Shown here: positions 8,784 through 14,706 of the stretch, one piece after another
How the letters are laid out: each line of letters opens with the position of its first letter
Position numbering within the stretch: position 1 is the first letter of the stretch
Source: Actinobacteria bacterium UBA4719
GTDB taxonomy: Bacteria; Actinomycetota; Actinomycetes; Actinomycetales; Dermatophilaceae
Assembly (NCBI GenBank): GCA_002404345.1
Contig: DHJN01000115.1
Coordinates: 295 to 15,000, forward strand
DNA length: 14,706 bases
Reading direction: 5' to 3'
Notes under the pieces: generated by a model
Told to the model about the DNA's origin: nothing
What the model saw: only the letters and a program-made list of their open reading frames with translations
Database searches by the model: none
Translations under genes and position numbers: made by a program

Positions 8784-9807
8784 TCAGACTTCGAGCTCGG
8801 CTCGAACACCCAGCAACCGCACTGGCCGTCGTGAGGTGAACGCGTCCAGCGCAGCCAGGGCGGCCTGCTCGATCGCTTCCACGTCCGAGGGTGCCGCTGT
8901 CAGCGCCCGGCCGTGGGTGCGGGTGGTGAACGGCGCGTAGCGCACCTTCACGACGATGCGGACGACGTGACGTTGCCCGTCCGCGATATCTTCAGCCACT
9001 CGCCGAACGAGGACGGCGACCTCGTGGCGTACCTGGTCCCAGTCCTCGAGGTCTTGCTGGAATGTGGTCTCGCGGCTGCGTGAGTGGGCAATGTACGGCG
9101 CGCTCACCACCGTCGAGCTGTCCTGACCCTGTGCCAGCCGCACCAGCCATGGACCGGTCGTGGGGCCGACCGCCGCGGCGAGAACCTGTGGATCGGCCCG
9201 CGAGAGCTCGAGAACCGTGGAGATGCCCATCCCGCCCAGCCGCTTGGCAGTCTTGGAGCCGACGCCCCACAGCACGTCGGTCGGCCGCTCGCCGAGCAAC
9301 GCAAACCATGACGCGTGGGTCAGCCGGAAGATGCCGGCCGGCTTGCCGAAGCCGGTGGCCAGCTTGGCCTGCAGCCTGTTCTGGCCGATGCCCACGCTGC
9401 AGTCGAGATCGGCGGCCGCCCGGACGCGCTGCTGGATCTCCCGCGCCGACGCCTCAGGGTCGTCGGTCTCGACAGCCAGGAATGCCTCGTCCCCAGCCGA
9501 GCACCTCGACGACGGCATCGACTTCGTGCAGCGTCGCCATGACGTTGGCCGAGGCAGCCTCGTAGAGCTCCCGGTCGACGGCCAGGAACACCGCTCCGGG
9601 GCATCGCCGGGCCGCGGTCCGCAGCGGAATCCCGGAGTGCACGCCGTATTCGCGGGCTTCGTACGAGGCGGTGCTGACCACGCCGCGCTTGGTTGGGTCG
9701 CCATCACCACCGACGACCACCGGGCGCCCGCGGAGTTCGGGACGGCGCAGCAGCTCGACAGCCGCGATGAACTGGTCCAGGTCGACGTGCAGCACCCAGT
9801 GGGTCAC
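8784..9807 (-). pseudogene. dinB: Y-family DNA polymerase IV (DinB2-like), frameshifted
   Basis: A translesion polymerase split by one extra base. From GTG 9807 the first part reads HVDLDQFIAAVE (catalytic Asp9, position 14 Ile), then the fingers motifs KRGVVSTASYEAREYGV and up to EVLGW at residue 105. It then leaves frame and stops at 9454. The second frame, ending at 8784, supplies DEAFLAVETDDPEA, the helix-hairpin-helix GVGSKTAKRLGGMGI, and the little-finger domain ending VRLLGVRAELEV. Removing one G from the run of four (plus-strand C at 9491-9494) restores WDEAF and a 340-residue protein. The short tail shows no clamp-binding motif, as in mycobacterial DinB2. It is divergent from moxR across 73 bp. 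Whether this is a true mutation or a sequencing error is open. Confidence 0.85.
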
Positions 9808-9868
9808 ACCACATTCTCGCCCGTCGCGCCTGCGTTCAGCCCGGCAGTCAGCTGACCGCTTGATCGCC

Positions 9869-9874
9869 TACGGT
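9869..9874 (+). promoter_or_regulatory. -10 box for a leaderless moxR-cox mRNA
   Basis: TACGGT fits TANNNT and is followed by 6 nt and the ATG at 9881, the same geometry as at 6044. There is no Shine-Dalgarno before the ATG. This places the operon start at the first codon of the MoxR gene. No convincing -35 is visible. Confidence 0.5.
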
Positions 9875-9880
9875 TGGTTC

Positions 9881-10771
9881 ATGGCGTACGCACCCGAGTC
9901 AGCCCAGGAGGTCTCGACGCGGCTGCGGGCGACCGGCTATCTGCCTGACGAGGGCCTGTCCACTATCACCTACCTCGCGCTGGCCATGCAGCGGCCGCTG
10001 CTGCTCGAGGGCGAGCCGGGCACGGGCAAGACCGCCCTCGCCGAGGCACTCGCTACGTTGCTGGACGCCCCGCTGATCCGGCTCCAGTGTTACGAGGGGA
10101 TCGATGCAAGCCAGGCTCTCTATGACTGGGACTTCCCGCGCCAGATCCTGCACCTGCGGGCGGTCGAGGCGACGAGCCAGGCGACTCATGGCGTGGACAC
10201 CGAGGCGCTCGAGGCCTCACTGTTCGCCGACCGGTTCCTGCTCGACCGACCCATCTTGCGGGCGCTGCGCGAGCAGAACGCGGTGCTGCTCATCGATGAG
10301 ATCGACCGCGCCGACGACGAGTTCGAGGCGTTCTTGCTTGAGGTGCTGTCGACCAACCAGGTGACCATCCCGGAGTACGGCGTGGTTCGGGCCGAGAAGC
10401 CGCCGGTTGTCGTGCTGACCTCCAACCGCACGCGTGAGCTTCATGACGCCCTCAAACGGCGCTGCCTCTATCACTGGATCGAGCACCCTGGTCTGGCACG
10501 CGAGGTCGAGATCGTGCGTAGCCGGCTGCCCGAGGTGTCGCAGCGGCTGGCCGAACAGGTGGCCCGGGCTGTGCAGCGGATGCGCGCCTCGGGCGACCTG
10601 CTCAAGCCTCCGGGTGTGGCCGAGACGCTGGACTGGGCGCGGGCGCTGCACCAGCTTGGGCGCGACCACCTCGACCTCGAGACCGCGAGCGCCACGCTGG
10701 GGGCCGTGCTGAAGTACCGCGAGGACGCGGACCGTGTGCGGGATGCCCTGGACCTGATCCTGGCCGGGTAA
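9881..10771 (+). CDS. MoxR-family AAA+ ATPase (CoxD-like)
   Basis: A 296-residue AAA+ chaperone ATPase of the MoxR/CoxD group. Walker A is GEPGTGKT at 44-51, Walker B is LLIDEIDRAD with Asp139-Glu140, sensor 1 is Asn182 in VVLTSNRTREL, and arginine-finger candidates are Arg193-Arg194 in LKRRCLYHW. The frame stays open upstream, but residues before MAYAPESAQEV are of low quality, and the -10 box at 9869 supports ATG 9881. In Oligotropha, CoxD with CoxE is required to build the CuSMo cluster of CO dehydrogenase. In form II-like clusters the pair is thought to assist maturation more generally. It is the first gene of a run of five, 32 bp before coxE. The assignment to cox function rests on its neighbours. 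Confidence 0.94.
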   Translation: MAYAPESAQEVSTRLRATGYLPDEGLSTITYLALAMQRPLLLEGEPGTGKTALAEALATLLDAPLIRLQCYEGIDASQALYDWDFPRQILHLRAVEATSQATHGVDTEALEASLFADRFLLDRPILRALREQNAVLLIDEIDRADDEFEAFLLEVLSTNQVTIPEYGVVRAEKPPVVVLTSNRTRELHDALKRRCLYHWIEHPGLAREVEIVRSRLPEVSQRLAEQVARAVQRMRASGDLLKPPGVAETLDWARALHQLGRDHLDLETASATLGAVLKYREDADRVRDALDLILAG

Positions 10772-10778
10772 GCAATGA

Positions 10779-10809
10779 GAGGTGAGCACGAGGTGAGCAC
10801 GAGGTGAGC
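10779..10809 (+). repeat. tandem 11-bp repeat carrying Shine-Dalgarno and GTG starts
   Basis: GAGGTGAGCAC occurs at 10779-10789 and 10790-10800, followed by a 9-bp partial copy at 10801-10809 that contains the coxE GTG (10804). GAGGTGA matches the 16S-pairing consensus, so the second copy gives coxE a Shine-Dalgarno with a 7-nt spacer. Copies one and two also open four-codon frames (GTG AGC ACG AGG TGA), each stop overlapping the next GTG. Confidence 0.75.
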
Positions 10810-11922
10810 GCCGGTTTGGGTGACGCTGGTCTGATGCCTGACTTGATGCTGGTGGCCTTCACCCGCACGGTTCGACACGCCGGTGTCGCGGTCACAGCTG
10901 ACCGCACCCAGGCGTTCCTGCGCGCGACCTCGCTCGCCGACGCTGGCGACCGCCGGGGAGTGTTCTGGGCAGGCCGAGGCACGCTCTGCTCCTCACCGGA
11001 GGACCTCGAACGCTACGACGCCGCGTTCCGCGCCTGGTTCTCTGCCGAGAGCTCGCCCCGTCTGCGCGGTGAGCCCGCGACGCGAACGGTCCAGCGGGCA
11101 TCCTTGGTGGACGAGGAGCCGGCCGGCGATCAGGGCGAGTACCAGGCGGTGCATGTCCGCGCGAGTGCGACCGAGGTGCTCCGCCACCGCGACATCGCCC
11201 AGCTGTCCGGCGCCGAACGTCGTTCGCTGGCAGTGTTGTTCGCCGGACTCTGGGTCGATCCTCCGCGTCGGCGCAGCCCACGGAGGGGCCCGTCCCATCG
11301 TGGTGAGATCGACCCCCGACGCACGCTGCGCGAACAGCTGCGGCGGGCAGGGGAGCCAGGACCCCTGAGTCATCGCCGCCGGCGGACCAGGGCCCGCCGG
11401 ATCGTGCTCCTGGTGGACGTATCGGGGTCTATGGAGCCGTATGCCGACTCCCTTCTGCGGCTGGGCCACCGGATGTCTCACGCGGTCCCGGGCCGCGTCG
11501 AGGTCTTCACGATCGGCACGCGCCTGACTCGGGTGACCACAGCGCTGCGGCTTCGTGATCCTGACGAGGCGCTCAAGGTCGCGGGCCAGACCGTCCCGGA
11601 CTGGTCCGGCGGCACGCGGCTGGGAGAGTCGATCCGAGCGTTCACTGCGCGATGGGGACAACGGGGTATAGCGCGTGGCTCGGTCGTCGTCATCGCCTCC
11701 GACGGGTGGGAGCGCGGCGACCCGCGGTTGCTCGGCGAGCAGGTCGCCCGTCTGCGACGCCTCGCCCATGCCGTCGTGTGGATGAACCCGCACCGGGGAA
11801 AGGCCGGATACCAGCCGGTCCAGGGCGGTATCGCCGCCGTGCTGCCGCACGTTGACCACTTTGTGGCTGGGCACTCGCTCGCGTCGTTCGCGGAAGCGTT
11901 GAAGGTGGTGGCACATGCGTGA
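10804..11922 (+). CDS. coxE: CoxE-like von Willebrand factor A domain protein
   Basis: A 372-residue protein of the VWA_CoxE family, partner of the MoxR ATPase. The N-terminal part (about 1-130) is helical with FTRTVRHAGVAVTADRTQAFL, a variable Arg-rich stretch follows near 155-198, and the VWA fold starts at about 200. The MIDAS metal site is complete: DVSGSM with Asp205, Ser207 and Ser209, Thr271 in SGGTRLGES, and Asp300 in ASDGWERGD. No signal peptide or membrane helix is seen, so it is cytosolic. The GTG at 10804 is the last of three repeated starts; ATG 10834 is a possible internal alternative. It overlaps xdhC by 8 bp. In CO dehydrogenase systems CoxE acts with CoxD in active-site maturation; that role here is inferred. 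Confidence 0.92.
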   Translation: MSAGLGDAGLMPDLMLVAFTRTVRHAGVAVTADRTQAFLRATSLADAGDRRGVFWAGRGTLCSSPEDLERYDAAFRAWFSAESSPRLRGEPATRTVQRASLVDEEPAGDQGEYQAVHVRASATEVLRHRDIAQLSGAERRSLAVLFAGLWVDPPRRRSPRRGPSHRGEIDPRRTLREQLRRAGEPGPLSHRRRRTRARRIVLLVDVSGSMEPYADSLLRLGHRMSHAVPGRVEVFTIGTRLTRVTTALRLRDPDEALKVAGQTVPDWSGGTRLGESIRAFTARWGQRGIARGSVVVIASDGWERGDPRLLGEQVARLRRLAHAVVWMNPHRGKAGYQPVQGGIAAVLPHVDHFVAGHSLASFAEALKVVAHA

Positions 11923-13057
11923 GGTTCTGCCCGAGCTGATGGCCTGGTGGCGCGACGGTGAGGCGATCGGTGTCGGGACCGTCGTCGGGACGTGGCGTTC
12001 GGCCCCACGCCCGCCCGGTGCGTCCATGCTGGTCGGACCGGACAAGAGCGCCGTCGGGTCGGTCTCCGGCGGTTGTGTCGAGGGCGCCGTCTACGACCTG
12101 GCCCAGCAGGTGGTGGCCGACGGCCAACCGCTTCTGCAGCGCTACGGAGTCAGCGATGAGGACGCTTTCGCCGTTGGGCTGATCTGTGGCGGCATCCTGG
12201 ACGTGTTCGTGGAAAAGGTCTCGCAGGAGACGTTCCCACAGCTGGACGGGGTGGCCGAAGACATCGAGGCGGAGCGCCCGGTCGCAGTCGTCACAGTGGT
12301 CGAGCACCCAGATCCCGCCTGGCTGGGCAGGCGACTGGTCGTGCGGCCCGAAAGGGACGGCATACCGCTTGAGGGCAGCCTGGGGTCCGACCGTGCCCAG
12401 GCGGCGATTGCCGATGACGCTCGGGGACTGCTGGCCAGCGGTCGCAGCGAGCTGCTCACCTACGGTCCGGACGGCCAGCGCAGGGGCGAGGGCATGCGCG
12501 TCTTCTGCGCCGTCTACGCACCCAAGCCGCGGATGCTCGTCTTCGGCGCGATCGACTTCGCCGCAGCCGTGGCCCGGCTCGGGTCCTTCCTCGGGTATCA
12601 CGTCACGGTCTGCGACGCGCGGCCGGTCTTTGCGACGGTCTCGCGGTTCCCGCATGCCGATGAGGTGGTCGTGGCATGGCCACACCGCTACCTGAGCGAA
12701 CAGGCGGCCACCGGAGCCATCGACCAGCGCACCGTGATGTGCGTCCTCACCCACGACCCCAAGTTCGACGTGCCGCTGCTGGAGGTCGCGCTGAGACTGC
12801 CCGAGGTGGCCTACATCGGTGCCATGGGGTCACGGCGCACCCACGCCGACCTGGTGGAGCGACTGCGCGCGGCAGGGCTGAACGAGGAGGAGATGGCCCA
12901 CCTGTCCAGCCCGATCGGGCTCGACCTCGGCGCGCGGACTCCCGAGGAGACGGCCGTCTCCATCGCGGCCGAGATCATCGCCCTGCAGTGGGGTGGAGGC
13001 GGCGGACGCCTGGCCCAGATGGATGGGCGCATCCACCATCAACATCGTCCGACCTGA
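11915..13057 (+). CDS. xdhC: XdhC/CoxF-type molybdenum cofactor chaperone
   Basis: A 380-residue protein with the two-domain XdhC layout. The N-terminal XdhC/CoxI domain has GSVSGGCVEG (Cys54) and GLICGGILDVFVE (Cys91), two conserved cysteines. The C-terminal Rossmann-like domain starts near residue 207 with RMLVFGAIDFAAAVARLGSFLGY and VTVCDARPVFAT, and continues LTHDPKFDVPLL, YIGAMGSRRTHADL and SPIGLDLGARTPEETAVSIAAEIIA. The family binds the molybdenum cofactor, helps sulfurate it and delivers it to xanthine-oxidase-type hydroxylases. The ATG at 11915 overlaps the coxE stop by 8 bp, so translation is likely coupled. The client is almost certainly the CoxS/CoxL enzyme next door. The Gly-rich tail (WGGGGGR) and His-rich end are unremarkable. 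Confidence 0.94.
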   Translation: MREVLPELMAWWRDGEAIGVGTVVGTWRSAPRPPGASMLVGPDKSAVGSVSGGCVEGAVYDLAQQVVADGQPLLQRYGVSDEDAFAVGLICGGILDVFVEKVSQETFPQLDGVAEDIEAERPVAVVTVVEHPDPAWLGRRLVVRPERDGIPLEGSLGSDRAQAAIADDARGLLASGRSELLTYGPDGQRRGEGMRVFCAVYAPKPRMLVFGAIDFAAAVARLGSFLGYHVTVCDARPVFATVSRFPHADEVVVAWPHRYLSEQAATGAIDQRTVMCVLTHDPKFDVPLLEVALRLPEVAYIGAMGSRRTHADLVERLRAAGLNEEEMAHLSSPIGLDLGARTPEETAVSIAAEIIALQWGGGGGRLAQMDGRIHHQHRPT

Positions 13058-13080
13058 CTTTTGGTGGTGAAGAGTACGCT
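13054..13080 (+). promoter_or_regulatory. possible promoter in front of coxS
   Basis: CTGACT (13054-13059) and TACGCT (13075-13080) are separated by 15 bp, a little short, and lie 26 bp before the coxS ATG at 13107. The -10 hexamer equals the one before the lipoprotein. It could let the enzyme subunits be expressed apart from the maturation genes. This 49-bp gap is the only break of its kind within the cluster besides the 32 bp before coxE. Confidence 0.3.
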
Positions 13081-13106
13081 AGGAGGCCGTAGAGGGTAGG
13101 CCAGTC

Positions 13107-13643
13107 ATGACCCGAATCAGTGTCAACGTGGACCGTGTCTCGTACTCCGACGAGGTTGAGAATCGCACCCTGCTCGTGCAGTACCTCCGTGATCAACTCG
13201 GTAAGACGGGCACGGTTGTCGGGTGCGACACGAGCAGCTGTGGGGCGTGCACAGTGCACCTCGACGGTCGCAGCGTCAAGTCTTGCGCGATGCTGGCGGT
13301 TCAGGCCGACGGTCACGAGGTCACCACGATCGAAGGACTGGCTAGCGACGGCGTCCTGCATCCGATGCAGGCGGCCTTTTACGAGTGTCACGCCCTCCAG
13401 TGCGGCTTCTGCACGCCGGGCATGATCTTGTCTGCGATCGACCTGCTCAACGACAACCCCAACCCCACCGAGACCGAGATCCGCGAGGGCCTTGACGGCA
13501 ACTTGTGCCGATGCACGGGTTACCAGAACATCGTCCGGGCCGTGCAGCAGGTGGCAGGAGCGTCGGCATCGACCGGCGCGTCGGCTTCGGCAGGCGCGTC
13601 GGCTTCGGCAGGCGCGTCGGCATCGACCGGAGCCTCGTCATGA
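13107..13643 (+). CDS. coxS: CO dehydrogenase/Mo-hydroxylase small subunit, two [2Fe-2S] clusters
   Basis: A 178-residue iron-sulfur subunit that passes electrons from the Mo site to a flavin subunit. The plant-ferredoxin-type cluster is bound by Cys40, Cys45, Cys48 and Cys60 ([12 protein letters not shown] and KSC). The second cluster is bound by Cys99, Cys102, Cys134 and Cys136 (QCGFCTPGM and [11 protein letters not shown]). All eight ligands are present. The core ends near residue 150; residues 151-178 are an extra tail of GASASX repeats, so the protein is longer than the usual 155-165. ATG 13107 follows a purine-rich AGAGGGTAGG. The stop overlaps the coxL start (ATGA), which ties the two subunits' translation. 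The substrate depends on CoxL. Confidence 0.95.
   Translation: MTRISVNVDRVSYSDEVENRTLLVQYLRDQLGKTGTVVGCDTSSCGACTVHLDGRSVKSCAMLAVQADGHEVTTIEGLASDGVLHPMQAAFYECHALQCGFCTPGMILSAIDLLNDNPNPTETEIREGLDGNLCRCTGYQNIVRAVQQVAGASASTGASASAGASASAGASASTGASS
13557..13640 (+). repeat. 18-bp tandem repeats at the 3' end of coxS
   Basis: Four full units (13557-13574, 13575-13592, 13593-13610, 13611-13628) and a 12-bp partial unit encode [24 protein letters not shown] and GASS. The two inner units are identical in nucleotide sequence, and the outer ones share GCATCGACC. The unit is a multiple of three, so copy changes keep the frame. Confidence 0.9.
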
Positions 13644-14706
13644 CCGCGGTCGACGAGCGTGTGGCAGAGGCCGCCGACTCCGACGCACCGGAGATCGGCA
13701 AGGCGCGGCGACGCAAGGAGGACCAGCGCCTCATCACCGGCCGGACCAGGTACACCGACAACCTGTCTCTGTCCGGGATGCTCCACCTCGGGATGGTTCG
13801 CAGCCCGGTCGCTCACGCCCGGATTACCGCCATCAACACCGACGTGGCCAAGGCCTCGCCGGGAGTGGTCTCGGTGCTGACCGGCGCCGATCTGGCTGAC
13901 AAGCAAGGCAGCCTGCCTTGCGCCTGGCCGATCACCGATGACCAGAAAGCCCCGAATCACCCAGCGGTCGCCGTGGACCACGTCGCCTTCGCCGGCGAAG
14001 TGGTCGCCGTCGTCGTCGCTCGCAGCGCCGGCGAGGCCAGGGATGCGATCGAGCTGGTCGACGTGGACTACGAGGACCTCCCCGTCGTCCTGGACCTGGA
14101 GACCGCGGCGGCGGGCGCGCCATACGCACATCCCGAGCTGGGCACCAACGTCTCGGCAACCTGGGTCTACGACTCGGGCCAGGCGGGCACCGGTACCGAC
14201 GTCGACGAGGAGATCGCCAAGGCGCGCGAGGACGGGGTCGTCATCGAACGGACCTACCGTCAGCAGCGGCTGATCCCCGCCTTCATGGAGCCCCGGTCGA
14301 TCCTGGTCGACCCCACCGGGGAGCAGCTCACGGTCTGGTCCGCCACCCAGGTCCCGCACTTCGTCCGCATCTTCCTCGCGCTGGTGCTGGGCATCTCGGA
14401 GAGCAAGATCCGCGTGATCGCCCCGGACGTCGGCGGCGGGTTCGGCGGCAAGCTGCAGTTCACGCCCGAGGAGGTGCTGACCGTCCTCGCCGCGCAGCAC
14501 ACGGGCAAGCCGTGCAAGTACACCGAGACGCGGTCCGAGTCGCTGGTGTCGGCCCACCACGGCCGCGACCAGCTGCAGAGACTGACCCTGGCCGCGACCA
14601 AGGACGGCACCGTCACCGGGCTCAAGGTCGACCTGCTCGCCAACATGGGGGCCTATCTCGGTCTCGTGACCTCGGGTATCCCAGTGCTGGGCGCGTTCAT
14701 GTTCAA
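13640..14706 (+). CDS. coxL: Mo-hydroxylase large subunit, form II CoxL-like (cut by window edge)
   Basis: The first 355 residues of the molybdopterin-binding subunit; the family is about 780-800 residues, so more than half is missing. Visible are [20 protein letters not shown], the early domain that contacts CoxS, a conserved [20 protein letters not shown] stretch, [11 protein letters not shown], the substrate-side motif [11 protein letters not shown], and the cofactor loop DVGGGFGGK (Gly265-Lys271). Form I CO dehydrogenases usually have GGGFGNK here. GGGFGGKLQ and the [10 protein letters not shown] end are typical of form II relatives. The deciding loop (AYRGAGR in form II, AYxCSFR in form I) lies about 30 residues past the edge. 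An N-terminal acidic extension of about 18 residues precedes the conserved start. Substrate is not known; aldehydes or purine-like compounds are possible. Confidence 0.94.
   Translation, partial: MTAVDERVAEAADSDAPEIGKARRRKEDQRLITGRTRYTDNLSLSGMLHLGMVRSPVAHARITAINTDVAKASPGVVSVLTGADLADKQGSLPCAWPITDDQKAPNHPAVAVDHVAFAGEVVAVVVARSAGEARDAIELVDVDYEDLPVVLDLETAAAGAPYAHPELGTNVSATWVYDSGQAGTGTDVDEEIAKAREDGVVIERTYRQQRLIPAFMEPRSILVDPTGEQLTVWSATQVPHFVRIFLALVLGISESKIRVIAPDVGGGFGGKLQFTPEEVLTVLAAQHTGKPCKYTETRSESLVSAHHGRDQLQRLTLAATKDGTVTGLKVDLLANMGAYLGLVTSGIPVLGAFMF

Noticed and set aside
10993..12754. Two 350-residue minus-strand open frames opposite coxE and xdhC
   Set aside because: Both are shadows of genes with complete motifs (VWA MIDAS, XdhC cysteines) and show no domain or ribosome site.
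13557..13640. CRISPR-like or intergenic repeat array
   Set aside because: Units are contiguous without spacers, in frame, and encode the tail of CoxS.
13520..14560. 346-residue minus-strand frame opposite coxS/coxL
   Set aside because: Its [15 protein letters not shown] repeats are simply the antisense reading of the coxS tail repeats; the sense strand has clear CoxS and CoxL motifs.

Overview
The window is high-GC, densely coded DNA in actinobacterial style. It uses many GTG starts, one probable TTG start, and at least two genes whose start codon lies 6 nt after a TANNNT -10 box, the arrangement of leaderless mRNAs. A deazaflavin (F420)-type oxidoreductase, a mycobacterial-type GH15 enzyme and a DinB2-like polymerase also point to Actinomycetota. 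I cannot name the genus. No rRNA, tRNA, CRISPR array, insertion sequence or phage gene is visible, and no gene-free stretch exceeds 300 bases. The largest gaps are 294-557 and 5775-6055.

Layout. (1) 1-293, minus: the N-terminal part of a beta-carbonic anhydrase, cut by the window edge. (2) 558-1740, plus: a small F420-type oxidoreductase and a DUF2461 protein, both stand-alone. (3) 1834-3467, plus: an amtB-glnK ammonium uptake and nitrogen-signalling operon with a one-base overlap. The first residue of the pore twin-histidine pair is Glu. (4) 3565-5115, plus: a membrane-bound PAS-GGDEF diguanylate cyclase with an intact inhibitory site. (5) 5214-5774, minus: a RibD-C/dihydrofolate-reductase-like reductase, facing the cyclase. 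(6) 6056-6798, plus: a lipoprotein whose signal peptide and body lie in different frames. (7) 6886-8739, plus: a GH15 glucan/trehalose hydrolase. (8) 8784-9807, minus: a DinB-type Y-family DNA polymerase with a one-base frameshift at its catalytic Asp-Glu pair and an aliphatic residue at the steric-gate position. (9) 9881 to the right edge, plus: moxR (coxD-like), coxE, xdhC (coxF-like), coxS and coxL (partial).

The last block works as one system. CoxS (two [2Fe-2S] clusters) and CoxL (molybdopterin cytosine dinucleotide site) are two subunits of a CO-dehydrogenase/xanthine-oxidase-family molybdenum hydroxylase. XdhC is the chaperone expected to handle and sulfurate the Mo cofactor. The MoxR ATPase and CoxE VWA protein form the usual maturation pair. 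A FAD subunit (coxM) is not seen and would be expected downstream. CoxL carries a GGGFGGK motif and the order is S-L, both fitting the form II (CoxL-like hydroxylase) group better than true form I CO dehydrogenase. The deciding active-site loop lies beyond the window.

Most genes are ordinary. The points most worth a second look are the Glu-for-His AmtB, the DinB2-like polymerase with its frameshift, the split lipoprotein, the tandem Shine-Dalgarno/start repeats before coxE, and the 18-bp repeats encoding the CoxS tail. I found no clear evidence of an undescribed multi-gene system.
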